Source: Adiantum capillus-veneris
Taxonomy: Eukaryota > Streptophyta > Polypodiopsida > Polypodiales > Pteridaceae
Length of the DNA: 64,000 nt
Assembly (NCBI GenBank): GCA_014529385.2
Contig: CM043944.1
Coordinates: 84,038,384-84,102,383, forward strand
Reading direction: 5' to 3'
A program made the position numbers and the translations under genes. How positions within the stretch are numbered: position 1 is the first letter of the stretch; every line of letters begins with the position of its first letter. This document shows positions 10,649 to 22,987 of the stretch, one piece after another. Under the pieces are notes generated by a model, which was given only the letters and a program-made list of their open reading frames with translations, did no database searches and had not been told where the DNA came from.

Positions 10649-11215
10649 TACTGCATGGAACCATATCATGGATTTCACCGATAGTGTGGCTGCAAAATTC
10701 TCCTTCTTGCTCGTTGCTGCTCCTGCGCGCTCCCCTCCCCCCCTGCCTGCTCCTGCTCCCCCTCTCCATAGCCCCCCTTCGCCTTCGCCCTCGCGCTGCC
10801 CCCTTGTGCGCTGCCCCTTGCCTGCGCGTTGTCTGTCCGTGAGCGTTGTTGAGCTTGCACCCAGCCTGCTGTGCGCAGCCCAGCCAGAGAGTGCAGCCCT
10901 GTCCGCTGTCCCCCTCTTGCTCGCTGCCCGCTTCCCTCGCCTCTCCAGCCCCTTATCCTCCCCCCCCCCCCCCTTTCCGAAGGCCTCCCTTGAATTGCCT
11001 GGCAGTGGATTCTCAGATGGATTCTTCTTGCCGAGCTCTCAAGCGTTAGCCTTCTCGTCCACCCTTCTCCTTCAGAGCAGCAGACACTAATGGAGGCTCA
11101 TGCTCCACCCCAGAGGGACTCCTCTGAAGCCCCCTTGCCCGACTCCGTTGAGCCCACCATTTGACTTGCTCTTTCACCGACAGAGCAAGCAAGCCTAGCC
11201 ACATAGGTAGAGCAT

Positions 11216-12813
11216 TTGCAGGCGACCTCGGTCATTTGCAATATTCTCGGCACCCGACCAGGAGAGATGCATGACCTTCTCCAGGCCCGCCTTCTCGCAG
11301 AGGTGGGCAAGATCTTGGATGTCCAGATTCTCGGACGAGGGTACTACCAGATCAAGTTCGAGACCTCCAAGATGGCTTCCAAGGTCATAGCTATGAGTCC
11401 ACTGGCCATCCGAGCATCACGCGCCCACTTTCAACAGTGGCGACATGGTTTTGACCCGACTTCGGATGTGCTAGTAGAGGAGGCAGACATCCCCATCTCA
11501 CTCTGCTTTCCGGGTTTACGGAGGGAGTACCTACCACTTCTCTCCAGGATTGGCTCCGCCATTGGGACTATCCTGGAGACACCTCGTACGGCAGCATCAG
11601 TAGCTGCCAAGGCGGCTAGCATCCCGTCAGTTCGAGTTTTGGTCAGAGATACCCACACGCTCCCGAAGGTCATCCTTCTGCCTCGGGTGAGTGGGGGTTG
11701 GTTTAGACAGAGTGTGGAGTACTCGGGTCTCCCGAACCAGTGCTTCATTTGTAGACAGATGGGCCACCTAGTGAAGGCCTATCCATGGAGGAGGCCACGA
11801 CCTGCACCTCAGCCTCAGCCCTAGCCTGCCAAGGCTGGGCCGCAGCCACAACCAGCGGCACAACGCACAGATTTAGAGTCACCCTCCAAGCCTGGGGCTT
11901 CAGCGCAGGAGGGGTTGCAGCAGGCCCGTGGCCGTCGACGCTAGGGGCCACATCAACAGCCTGGCACTTAGAGTGGACCTCAGGTGCCTACTCAGCATTA
12001 GTGGGTTCCCATGGGGAACCACTTTGGTCCTCTTGAGCAGGAGGAGCCCCCTACGCCAAACCCCCACTCTGCTTCACCCTCGCCAGCCGCCCCCCCTTCA
12101 GAGTTCCCCTCCTCCTCCTCATCGTCCCCCCCACCCTGTGCTCCCGTCCGCTCCCCACCTCGCCCCTCTACCTCTTTCGCCCCACCCCGCTTTTCCTCCC
12201 CCCTGCCCCCCCAGCTCCTTCTCCCCCCCCTCCTGCTCCAGTTCCACAGTCGACTCAGGAGACTGGTCCCTCGCCGGCGGCAAGGAGATCTCTTGGCAGT
12301 GCCTTTGCCACGAGTCGCCTAGCGAGAGAGGGTCAGCCCTTCTTGCGGCCCCCTCTGCAGATTCAGACATCTTCCCTTCTAGCTATCCCTCGTGATCTGA
12401 CGAGCATTGACCTCCGACGCCGCTGGGATTTCTTCGACTATGGGTTCTCTCGCTTTCTCGGCGATTCCGCAGCAGACCACGAGGCAGCCTGCTTCAAGGT
12501 CCATGTTTTGTTCCTCGCCGCTAGGGAGACAGAGGCCTTGGACTCAGCAGTTGGTTTCTCCTTCCCCCTCTGTGATAGGACCGAGACAGAGTGGTCCCTC
12601 GACTCAGTGGTGGGATGGTTGCATACACAGGTTCTCGAGTTCTCTCACCACATGGGAGAACTTGGAGTTACAGATTTGCTGCAGACTTTGTGGCCACTGG
12701 CCAAGTTTGCGGTGACACCCCCAGACTCAGCAGGATGTAGGCACATTGTGGTGTACTTTTTTGCTGATACGCAGTGTTTGCCTTGCTATGTATACATTCA
12801 TGAGGACTCCTAG
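11216..12813 (+). pseudogene. LINE ORF1 protein (DUF4283-like, CCHC zinc knuckle), broken
   Basis: The first frame (11,216-11,824) reads like the DUF4283 domain of plant LINE ORF1 proteins (VGKILDVQILGRGYYQIKF, then FDPTSDVLVEEADIPI). It ends in a zinc knuckle, CFICRQMGHLVKAYP, in which the fourth ligand is Tyr rather than Cys. A long Pro/Ser-rich, C-rich DNA stretch follows with frameshifts. A C-terminal block at 12,343-12,813 in another frame (RRRWDFFDYGFSRFLG) ends in a stop. The protein would bind the element's RNA; this copy cannot be made intact. Confidence 0.7.
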
Positions 12814-12983
12814 ATAGAGGAGGTTTCTTTACGCACGACTCGCTCTCCTTGGGCTTGGGCTAGGCACTTACTATAGTCTCGCCTATCTAGAGGACGCTCG
12901 GATGCGGATTACTCCCCATCCAAGCCAGCCTTGAAGATAGCCCGTCTTGCTGCTACAGCAGCATCTGTTCTCTCTCGCTCCCC

Positions 12984-13892
12984 ATGAGGATCGTCTCGTG
13001 GAACGTGCAAGGACTAGGTGGGCCCCAGTTTCAGCGACAGCGGGGCCGATTGCGTCAGGAGCTTCAGCATTGCCTTGTGGGAGGAGAGATTGATCTCGTT
13101 ATGCTACAGGAGCACCATCTATCTGAGAGCCGCATTCGACGATGTGGTCAGATTTTGCATGGACGATATGATACCTTTTGGTCAGCTGCTTTTGGACATG
13201 GAGGCATCTAGGGAGGGGTATGTATGACTATTGCAGACTCATTGCAGCAGGCCATTGTGGACAGAGGGATTATTGTGCCAGGCAGGGCTCAGTGGATTAC
13301 TATGCAGGTTCAAGGTGGCCTTGTGGGCTTCCTGAACATCTATGCGCCCAATGTGGCGAGTGCTCATGCAGAGTTTTGGTCACAGATTGTTGAGTCTTTG
13401 CCATAGGCTGACCATTGGTGTGTAGGAGGGGACTTCAACATGTTGGAGGACCCTTCTGACACGATTGGAGGCAGCCATGCTATTGTGCATGGAGTCGAGT
13501 TAGCAGCTTGGGAGAGGTTGTGTATGACTTTGAGGGTCTCGCATACATGGCAGCACTCTGGCTTTGTGAGGCCTCCAGAGAGTCTTGCCTTCTCTAGGTC
13601 GGACCGCAGAGTGGGAGGAGTGAATCTATCGTGGATAGATCGCTTCTACACTAGTGACCACTTCAGTGACTTGGGGGGATTAGTGGGCATCCTGGCAGGG
13701 ACATCCTTCTCGGACCATGCACCAGTGATCCTCACAGTGGCAGACAGGCAGAGGAGTGGGAGCACGATGCTTCGCATCCCAGAGCGGGTCTTGTTGGACT
13801 CAGCACTCAGAGAGAGGGTAGAGGCTCTTTGGACAGAGGGCATGGACAGTCAGGCTCTACCTGCAGATAGAGTGGCCTTAGGCCTAGCTTAG
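12984..13892 (+). pseudogene. LINE ORF2, AP-type endonuclease domain
   Basis: Starts at MRIVSWNVQGLGG, the classic N-terminus of plant LINE ORF2. It keeps the endonuclease motifs in order: N of SWNVQG, the MLQEHHL block (Glu), FLNIYAPN, GGDFNM (Asp/Asn), then WIDRFYTS and the terminal SDHAPV (Asp-His). TAG stops lie at 13,209, 13,404 and 13,890 in one continuous frame, so decay is by point mutation rather than rearrangement. The domain nicks target DNA to prime reverse transcription. Confidence 0.85.
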
Positions 13893-15823
13893 CTTAGCCA
13901 CTTTTTTCTCCAGGAGTCTCTGGCTCAACGGGCTGCAGCGAGAGAGGAGGAGCAACGTCTCAGACAAGGAATTTATTCACTACAGAGGATGCAGGAGCAG
14001 CATCCAGACAGTCCATGGTTGGAGGAGAAGTTACAGCAGGCTCGACAGGAACTTGCTTGCACAGAGGAGAGGCGTCATGAGTTTGCCTTTCACCGCCGAC
14101 AGGCATCTCAGTGGACTCAAGTGGGTGACAGAGTGACAGGTGCTTTTTTTGAGACAATGGGACCTCGGCACTCGCATGCCAAGGTCAATCAGTTGAGGAG
14201 ACCCGATGGGTCAGTTGTTTGTGAGCCCGAGGATATGCGTGCAGTTGCTACTGACTTTTACCGTGAGTTCCTGTCGGGACTGATCCCCAGTCAGAGCGGC
14301 AGGATGCATGCAGGGAGCAGGTTTGGGCACAGATGCCTTGTCTTGTGACTGAGGAGATGTGCCAGAGGCTAGAGATGTCTCTTCAGCTTGAGGAGCTGGA
14401 CACGGCTCTTAGGGCGCTCCCTCGTGGTAGCTGTCCAGGTGAGGATGGGCCGACTCCCAGCTTCTTCTTGGAGTACTGGGACGTGCTTGGCCCAGATCTT
14501 TGTAGTGCCTTTCAGTACATTCTGCACACAGGAGTGATGCCGGATAGCATGAGTGAGGGCCTGATTTACCTCATTCCAAAGGAGGGTGGCTCCTTGGATG
14601 AGATTCGACAGTGGCGCCCCATCACCATCCTCAACTCAGCCTACAAAATTCTTGCCAAGGCTCTGAGTTTGAGGATTCAGCCACTTTTGGAGAGCCTTAT
14701 ACATGGGACTCAGACAGGTTTTGTCAAGGAACGCAGTATCCTTGACAACATCTTCACTTTCTGGGAGGCTTCTGCCCTGGCACGGCTCCATGGGGAGGAC
14801 CTTGTGATTCTCCTTCTCGATTTTGAGAAGGCATACGACAGAGTTGACTGGGACTTTCTAGAGGGCACTCTATGCAGGATGGGCTTCTCAGATGCTTGGA
14901 TCATAGGGGTGTCAGCTTTGTATAGACAGGCTCACAGTCAGGTGCTTTTGGCAGGAGGTAGAGGTGAGCGCTTCATGCTCACACGATTGGTCAGACATGG
15001 TTGTCCTCTTGCCCCCTTTCTCTTTCTGCTCTATGCGGAGGCGATGAGCATATTTTTGGTGTCACAGCAGGTTGGTATGAGGGGCTTAGCACTCCCTATA
15101 CGGGGATATGAGCTTCTGGACGTTGAGTTTGCCGACAACTCAGCCTTGTACTTAGAGAGCCAGGAGGACAATCTACACAGATGTGAGCAGGCTTTGGAGA
15201 CCTTCTACTGTGCATCGGGAGCACTGATCAACTGGAGAAAGACAGTGGCTTTCTCGGTTGGTAGTACTCCTGTGCTAGATTGGATGCCAGGAGAGGGTTT
15301 CAGGTGGATTCCTCCAAGGACTGCAGTTCGGTACTGGGGTTGTCAGGTTGGTTTGGACTTGTCCCCCGAGCAACAGATTGCTCCTATTCTCCTGTCCATC
15401 AGGAGAAAGCTGTTACATTGGAGCTTAGCACGACTTTCGCTGGCTGGTAGAGTAGTAGTTGCCAACCAGGTGTTGTTGGCGACTATGTGGTACATCACTT
15501 CTTGCTGGATCTTCTCGAGTTCTTGTATCAACCAGGTAGAGAGGCTGATCAAGAACTTCCTTTGGTCAGGTCGTGACACTCAGATTGCCCGAGCCAAGGT
15601 GGCTTGGTCGGTCATCACACTTCCCTGTTCTCAGGGAGGGCTTGGGATCATTGATCCAGCGCAGCAGAGCAGAGCCCTTCTTGGGAAGTTCTTCGTCAGA
15701 GGACTTCTTCCAGGCGAGGAGCCCTGGAAGGAGTTCTTGCTGCAGAGGCTTCGTGCCAGGGTGCCTCAATTAGGAGGCCCTTGGCAACCTTCGACCAGAT
15801 GGATCTTTACAGAGTTGCGCTGA
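13893..15823 (+). pseudogene. LINE ORF2, reverse transcriptase domain
   Basis: The endonuclease frame continues to about 14,300, where a frameshift leads into an open 496-codon frame (14,333-15,823). RT motifs are visible in order: LIPKEGG, RQWRPITILNSAYKI, QTGFVKERSI, LLLDFEKAYDRVDWDF (first catalytic Asp), VRHGCPLAPFLF, and VEFADNSALYLE. The catalytic FADD box has become FADN, so the polymerase would be inactive. Thumb-like blocks LSLAGRVVVANQVL and GGLGI follow. The long open frame suggests moderate age. Confidence 0.88.
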
Positions 15824-16600
15824 GTTGGTTTGAGCAGGAGACTGGAGGACCGATTCGCTGTGAGTTTGCTTCGATCTTGGGAGCTCTTAGGGCATGGCCT
15901 AGAGCAGAGACAGCCGACGTGCACGGAGGAGCGCCTACGGCAACCCCTCGTCTGTAACCCCATGGTTAGCACTCAGAGAGGCCACTTGGTTGGGAGTCGG
16001 CCTCATGTTTCTTGGGGTCCCATGGCAGCAAGTCCAGCGCGTTCTCTAGGTGACTGGCTAGAGTTCACAGGTTTGTCAGAGGAGGTGCAGGGTGTCTAGC
16101 TATAGGGCATGAGAGGGGTGCAAAGCATGTGTCAAGACATCTCAGAGTCAGTTCCAGCTGAGTGGATCACGCCTCTCGAGCCAGTAGCACCCCGGTGGAT
16201 GGGAGCCTTCACACGACGGGAGGTTCTCATTTCAGTCAAGGCCTGCTCAGAGACTGTCCCAACCCTGTTCTTCGAGCTTCAGGGTGGGGGACGATTATAG
16301 CGAGTTGTAGTAGAGGCCCCGCAGGTAGCAGAGTGTTGTTTCCAGAGGATCCAAGTTGTGGGAATCTGTGGGAGGACTTGCATCATAGACCCTGACCCAG
16401 CAGCTCTTGAGACTGGACACTGGAGGCTATGGGCTTGGGACTCACATTGATCCTAGAACTTTCCCAATTAGATCACTTCTTCCGTTGGCGAATTGCACAC
16501 ATGCTACCATGAGGCAACACGCATACCTACTACATGTGATGCAAAATGGAGCAAGCTCACCATCCCGGGGTATTCACTAAGGGTTATCATATGCTATCAC
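15824..16600 (+). pseudogene. LINE ORF2 C-terminal region, degraded
   Basis: GC-rich sequence continues in fragmented frames, for example from 15,831 reading VEQETGGPIRCEF and near 16,400 reading DTGGYGLGTHIDPRTFPIRSL. It contains several stops and frameshifts. No RNase H or terminal zinc motif could be confirmed. Composition returns to background at about 16.6 kb. Confidence 0.5.
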
Positions 16601-17947
16601 ATGAATGTGAAATTGGGGGGGTTTGTAAGGCCAAAAAATGTAGATTTTATAGAGGGAAGTCCTGTGCATAGGGGTAAATAAGGTAGTTTGAACACACACA
16701 CAAGTGACATCTCCCTAGTACTACTAGTGAATCCCCTCGGCTCACCATTTGCAAGTGCCCACATATTTTGCATTGCAATTACTTGTTGCGATTGTAATGG
16801 GGATGGAGGTCAACTAGCATGACAAACTACTCGTGGTGGTCATGGATATGTGGGACTTTATGATCTCGAGATTGCATAAAGCAATCTCAAGCATAGAGGT
16901 ATACATGGTGGAATTTAAACCTTGGTGCATTTTCATCTAGATCTTCCATGGCACATATGCTCTCTAGATTGGGACAGAAACAAACAAATAGAGATGCATT
17001 TCTAAGTACAATCTTCAAGCGTAGAGGTACATGTGGTGTGATCAAAATCTTGGTGCATTGTCATGTGAATTTTCCTTGGTATGTGCGCTCTGTCTAGACC
17101 ACAATTAGCTTAAAACACGATTAAAATAAATTTATAGACGTAGTGCAATTGAAATGACCAAGGGAGTTGGAATTATAGTTGATTATGGAGTACACTAGTG
17201 AGGGCTCTTCCCAATGAAAATTGAACCACAAAAACTTGCATTTCTTGAAAATAGATTACATTATTTTATAGCATCCCTCCTTGATTGGTAGAGATATGGA
17301 ACTAAATGAAGGGAGGAAATTGAGAATTGTTGACCCATCATTTTTGAGGAAATCCTTGTAATTATAAGAGAGCCTCTGAGTTTAATTAGATATTTTTTGA
17401 GTCTGTCTATGCAAAATTTAAGCTATAAACTCTGTACTTGAGTCTAAGCCAAAAATTCCCTAGGTATAAAGGTCATTTTGTAAATGGGAAAAGGACACTT
17501 ATCATTATCAAAATGTTTTGAGTTTTGAGCGTACGACTAAGAGCCGCTACTTTCACGTGCTTTGTAATCCCTAATGATCCACTTTTTTGTATGTATTAGC
17601 AAGAATCTTGTTGAGATTGCAATTTTTTTTCTCTTGCCCTGTCTGTTGCGCCCACCATCGCCTCTATTGCTGCCACACAACAAGCTCTCTTGTGCACTCT
17701 GCACCCTTTAGCGTGCCCTACTAAATTGACATAGTGCAAGCATCTGTCTTGTGATACCTCCTTGGAACAACCCCCCCCCCCCCGCCCCCCGCATGTGATG
17801 TCTGACAATGCATTAGATAGTGTTTCTCTCAATGTTGCTGTTATCATCAACCACGCAACACATACCCTTCTTCTCTAGACTCACCAACGGATTTGTCGGG
17901 GTTGACATATAAACCGCCTTCTTGCCGTCTGCAAACCTGCACGAGAG

Positions 17948-17950
<3 letters not shown>

Positions 17951-17988
<38 letters not shown>
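17951..17988. repeat. (GA)n microsatellite
   Basis: About 19 GA units, followed by two imperfect GATGGAGA repeats. Confidence 0.95.
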
Positions 17989-17995
<7 letters not shown>

Positions 17996-18716
17996 AGATG
18001 GAGAGAGATGTAGACCACCATCCAATATCTTCTCATAAGTGGAAAGAGCAAGATAAAGAAAAACATTATTTTTCTTAAGCTTTTCCTTCTCCTTGAAATT
18101 ACAAAGGGATCTTGTGAGATGCCCCTTGAAGAAAAATGCTCCCCCCCTCCCCAGCCCCCCCCCCAAATTTTATGGTAGCTTGTTTGTATCATTCATTCAT
18201 TCATGACATTTTCTTTTAAAATTTCATCCTCGTGTCTGTCCCTTGGATTTACTCACTCTCTAAAAGGGGATAGAAGAGTCGAACTCACACAGGCTAAATA
18301 ACCTTTGCTCTGCAACAATTCCCATAGCCAACTCACCATCCACATGACCTTGCTACAAAAGGGTACCTATACAATAACAAAAAGCTCCCACAATTGGCAG
18401 TTCCATTGCACGCTCACCTCTCATCCTTACTCTTGCCTGACACCTCTCATAGCACCTAGCGCCTTTGTGCACATCCTTTACCCTCTCTTGACATCTGGCA
18501 CCCCTTGCTCATCTGTCCCTCGCCTCGCCTTGCCTGACGCCTCAAATCAACAGAGATTCCTTTTCTTTTTCAAATTTACTAGCTTCATTTTAAAAATTAA
18601 TCATTACTTGAGAAGGCCCCCCCCCCGTTCACCCTTGTTAGCATGAAAGTTCATTTGGTGCAAAGAGCAACTTCGTCTGTGTAGCAAAACATAGTGATAG
18701 CTTCGTAGCTCTTTTG

Positions 18717-18743
18717 CTCTCTCTCTCTCTCTCTCTCTCTCTC
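18717..18743. repeat. (CT)n microsatellite
   Basis: About 13 CT units. Confidence 0.95.
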
Positions 18744-18778
18744 ATGTGCATGTGCCAACTTGTGGGAAAGCTCTCTAG

Positions 18779-18816
18779 CCTAACCCTAATTTTCATTTCT
18801 CTAACCCTAACCCTAG
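18779..18816. repeat. Short telomere-like CCCTAA motifs
   Basis: Contains CCTAACCCTAA, then TAACCCTAACCCTAG after a short gap. Three to four imperfect units of the plant-type CCCTAAA family lie downstream of the (CT)n tract. This is too short to call an interstitial telomere; such boxes also occur near plant promoters. Confidence 0.4.
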
Positions 18817-20062
18817 CATCGTGGTGAGCTTAAGGCTTTATCAACCATAGCCTAGCTCACAAATGATGCTTAGGGTGGAGCACCCCAATTCTAACAAGGA
18901 GTATCAAAGCTTGCAATGTGATTAATATTACGTAGTCACGCGAATCGATTCGCATCTACTAACCCCTTCCATGCTAGATCTTGTGATTCCCCTCTTGTTC
19001 ACAAGATTGAATCAATTGCTTTGCATTTTCATTTAGATTAACCTTGGTCTACTTGCAAATTACATTTGTTTTTGGGCACGTTCTTGGTGTATTCCTCAAG
19101 CCACTACCCTTGCTAGAATGATTGCAATGGATTATATGCTTAATTAGCAAGCATCCTTAGTCTAATCCTCTCATAACAATTAGTATTATCAGCTTTTTGC
19201 ATTAGGAAAATTAACGCATGGTATCTAGATTTCGTTTGAGCCTATCCAAATATATTTTGTACTAAGCATCACAAAGTAATGCCTGGATCAAACTCAAGCT
19301 CTTGAGCTTGGTCTTTTGGTCCCTCTAATTACTTGGGAGAATTTGTGTGTGTGTATGTGTGCATGTGTGTGTGTTTGAGAGCATTATGTGCTCATACGTT
19401 TTTGGGTGAAAAGCGGCACCACTGTGCCTAGTAGGTGTTTAAACTCTAGTGTCCACAAAGCTACATGGAGGAATCTCCATGTTTAAAGCAAAAAGGGACA
19501 AGGCCACAGACCTACCCACTTTGCTTGGCTTAGTAGTCAATCCATTTCCAGCGTGCGTATCCTCTGCATGGTATTTGGTGTCCCAATCTTAGCCGCTTGC
19601 TCCTATCAGAGCGTTTCTGCACAACGACCCTAAAACGAACAAATTGTTTGTGGCTTTGTGTTGCTCATGAATACACAAATGTTGCATTGCAAGGCGTATT
19701 TGCAGCAGATTGCAATATCTATGACCATTAGCATCTCACTGATCATTGATTATCTAATGCCCCAGCGGCCATGCTACCTACTTGTTTTACAAAACCCCAC
19801 CAAGGTGCCCCTGCAACCAGTGGCTAATTGCATCTGCAACGGACTGGCCCGCAACTTCTCAATTGCCATCAAAACATGCAACCTGCCCATCCCTGCTTCA
19901 CTTTCACCATTGACCAGCTCTCGCATTGTCTTGACAATTGGCTGCCTCGTCATCCAACTTGCAAGCTTTAGCTTCACCCACATCGACTTGCTGGCCTTGG
20001 CCCCACACACATGCTTGCATTACAATTTGCAGGATTCATTTTCATTTCAACTTTAAGTGACT
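18817..20062. other. Intergenic interval flanking the family C LTR
   Basis: No supported gene. A 132-codon frame at 19,658-20,056 has an overlapping open antisense frame and no recognisable motif, so I leave it uncalled. Just outside the LTR is the pentamer TGACT at 20,058-20,062, a candidate half of a target duplication with no partner found. Confidence 0.45.
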
Positions 20063-21278
20063 TGTCACGCCCTTGGATCCTTGCTTATTGAAACCCTTGT
20101 TCACACTTCCCTTCCAAGAGCCCACTCACTAGGTGAGCTATAAAGCCTCTCTTAGAGGATTTTCACACCAGTGAATATGATGAAGAAATTCTAGTACTCC
20201 TCTTTCACACATCCTACTCTCACTGTGTTTTGTCAACAAGGGAAATGCACTATCTGGGGTTGGCACATGATCATATGTATGTACCACTTGTGCTCAAATC
20301 ACTTGCATCCACACTCGCACACAGACAAATCAAGTGATTCATCAAACCTTTGAAGCTAAAGACACACTCAAAAAGACCAAAATTCCAGCCATAAAATCAT
20401 CACTCTTGGGAACAACCAATATAACCTCAAAACTCTTGTGTGTGTGATGATTTGGTGTAGCCTCACTCCGAATTGCAGAGGTATGGTGCTCTTTCACGCT
20501 GTTAAAAACTCTAAATTCAGGCTTAAGTTCTTTTTCATGACAATTTCATGGAAGCTTTAGAATTTCATTAGAGAAACCCAAGTGATTATTTGAAGAGGGG
20601 AAACCCTAATTGCTTTCCTGACAGCCTCTAACATGTAGTGGAAATAGCAAGGGACTACACTAGCACCTTGACTTGGAATTGTAGTATTTCCTTTGTTAGC
20701 ACAAAACAGCTCATTTTTGGTGAGTTTTGTGCTATTTTGGACCATTTTGTGGTAGTGATGTGGCACTTTGAGCCATTTGTTCGCTAGTTTTGGGCTATTT
20801 TGGACCATTTTTAGCCCTTTTTATCTCAAAAATGCCCTTTTTGATCGTAAAAAGCCCACATATACTACAAAAAATTCTTAAATTTATGGAAAAGTCCCGT
20901 TAGGCTCAAATTTCATGTTGAACCTCAATTTCCCACTTGGAAATCACTTTGCATACATCGTTTATGGGCATGCATAAAACTTGTTATTTTTGGACAAGAT
21001 CGCCCGCATTGAACTTTCTATGCAAAACGAGCATGCCACTTCAAAACACTTGACATTTGTACAATTCTAAGGCAAATGAGGCATGCTTATATGTGATAAA
21101 ACATGCAACAGTGCCACATTGAGGACCTTGCCTGCTCGACAAGGTCTATACACGACTACAACCATGGCATCCAATTTTGCATATATCATGCTATGTACAT
21201 TATAGCACTTGGTCCCACATGACAAAAGCATTAAGAGTGAGTTAGATAATTTGGTTTCACATTTTGCATGTGCCAACA
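20063..21278 (-). repeat. 3' LTR of gypsy family C element
   Basis: On the minus strand the block starts TGTTGGCACATG and ends GGGCGTGACA, so it has TG...CA ends over about 1216 bp. It lies directly downstream of a polypurine tract and the integrase remnant. It contains a short internal duplication (GCTATTTTGGACCATTTT at about 20,729 and 20,790). A fragment of the same LTR lies at 7075-7311. I did not find the matching 5' LTR in the window. Confidence 0.65.
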
Positions 21279-21292
21279 TCCACCCCTCTGAA
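21279..21292 (-). promoter_or_regulatory. Polypurine tract of family C element
   Basis: The minus strand reads TTCAGAGGGGTGGA directly before the LTR start TGTTGG. Polypurine tracts prime plus-strand DNA synthesis next to the 3' LTR. The position supports the LTR boundary. Confidence 0.6.
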
Positions 21293-21336
21293 CCTGTACA
21301 TCCTCTGACATGTGCCACACATATCTTTTTGCAAGT

Positions 21337-22860
21337 TCAGTCTTCATTTAAGTCAACATACATGTCCATATCATTTTCATCTTCAATGATGTCTAGCACA
21401 TCATCCTCTCTTCCTTCATCCTCATCCATATCATTTTCATCATGATCCTCATTTTGACTATCTTGTGAGTCAAAGGGCTCTCTGTCACCTCTTCTTTTGA
21501 ACAACTTGATCCTTTTCCTTGCAGTGGGAATCTTCATTTTTGTCTTATCCAACTCATGCATAGTGTAAGTTGCATTCCCATGTACATGCCTAACCACATA
21601 AGGACCAAACCATCTCTTTAGAATCTTTCTTATTGTTGAATGTTGGTTGTCAAGACTACTATCATACATCAACACCCAATCACCTTCCTCAATAGCTTTA
21701 GGTCTAAGCCTATGTCTTTTGTTAAACTTGTCTTTAGTCTTTATCATTACATCCTTTAATCATGCTATTAAAATCTCAATTATATCTTATGCAAGATGAA
21801 TTTGAGTTTTCCATTGTTGGGGTTTTCAAACCAGCGGGACAAGAAACCTATGGCTGTACATAACCCTAAGGATCTACCTATACCTCAGAATGGACAAGGT
21901 CTTAAACGAGAGTGTTGTGTGTGGAGTGGCAGCTTTTCTTTTGGATCATAACGCTGATGATAAAACATGCAGGTAAAAACTCCAACAGCTTTGGTGAAAT
22001 GCCACCATGAATCTTTGATCGGTTAAAAACGATAAAAACTACTTCAACCCTTCCAAAAATAGGGTCTCTTCAAACGTATGTATGAGGCCTTCTTTGTAAT
22101 TTTTATATGCGCAAAGAAAGAAGGTCTTCCTTGCTGATTCCATCCTCCCAAGGTAATACATTCCATGTGAGAATTACATCCTCAATTGGCATTACAAGTT
22201 TCTGACCATACATAAACTTAAAAAGAATATTGCCAATAACTGAGCTATGAGTTGTATGATTAGCCCATAAAGCATAAGGAAATAAGCTACGCCACTCTCC
22301 CAATTTACCTTTTCATACCTTAGCCAAAGCTTTAATGATAAGAGGATGCCCATGCTATGATTTGTCATTTCCTTCAGGATTGTATGCAGTGGTGAGAGTA
22401 AGTTTAATGCCCAACCTAGATAAAAATTCGCTAGCTTTGTCGGCATCCAACTCATCCCTCTCTGGTGTTATTTTCCCAACATAGTCATAATGGCTAATCG
22501 CATCTTCCAAGAGAAACTTACATATCCCTTCCATGCTTTTTGTTCTTAGAGCACGACCTTCAACCCGGTTCATGAAAGCACCATGTATCTCATTTGCCAT
22601 AAGTTTAATGGAATTGTAATCTACTACCCACTTACAATGTATGACCAATGGGTAAGTAGGGTGCAATCCATCATGATGGTGCAAATTTGAATACATTTAA
22701 CAGGTTTCACAAGATTCCATAAAGTGAGATACATCTTCATACATACCTTTCCACCAATACCTCTCTTTAATTTTAGTAAAGGTGAGACATACACCTCTAT
22801 GCCCATCATATAGACCCTCTCATAACTTTTTGATAAGCTCACTTTGAGTGTCCTTATCAT
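21337..22860 (-). pseudogene. Integrase of gypsy family C
   Basis: From the 3' side: the C-terminal domain at 21,337-21,747 (EEGDWVLMYDSSLD, RWFGPYVVRHVHGN) ends in an Asp/Glu-rich tail. The core at 22,103-22,696 includes AYNPEG and the ELDADKASEFL block. A decayed zinc-binding region lies near 22,700-22,860. Between the LPWEDG block (about 22,120) and the C-terminal domain, about 290 bp at 21,790-22,085 do not fit the protein and look like a small insertion. There are multiple frameshifts. Confidence 0.75.
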
Positions 22861-22987
22861 TCAAAACTCTCAGCGGCATCCCTTTAATTTCTTCTTTTGA
22901 TGCTTCCACAAGTACCCATGCCATCATTCAAAAAATATCCATAGGCCTTTCTACAATTCTTTTGAACTCTTGATTAGTCCAACATTC

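Larger units (their letters stand above)
10670..16600 (+). mobile_element. GC-rich plant L1-type LINE, near full length but defective
   Basis: The order is 5' C-rich leader, ORF1 with DUF4283-like domain and zinc knuckle, Pro-rich segment, ORF2 with AP endonuclease and reverse transcriptase, then a decayed C-terminal part. Base composition is clearly more GC-rich than the surroundings. The 5' end is placed where the gag relic stops. I see no poly(A) tail, so the 3' boundary at about 16.6 kb is approximate. ORF2 has three in-frame stops and one frameshift before the RT, so the element is dead. Confidence 0.85.
16601..18778. other. Intergenic interval with simple repeats
   Basis: No gene recognised. 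It holds poly-C runs near 17,770-17,790, 18,150-18,170 and 18,620, a (GA)n tract at 17,951-17,988 and a (CT)n tract at 18,717-18,743. The ORFs in this interval run through these tracts. Confidence 0.6.

Noticed and set aside
12119-12370. Minus-strand frame in the GC-rich region
   Set aside because: Shadow of the Pro-rich part of LINE ORF1; GC-rich DNA gives long chance frames.
18890-18910. GAGTATCAAAGC after TTCTAACA, resembling an LTR end plus tRNA-Met primer-binding site
   Set aside because: The match to TGGTATCAGAGC is imperfect, no plus-strand retroelement proteins follow, and no second LTR was found.
19658-20056. 132-codon plus-strand frame
   Set aside because: No motif, an overlapping open antisense frame and an uneven composition; not enough to call a gene.
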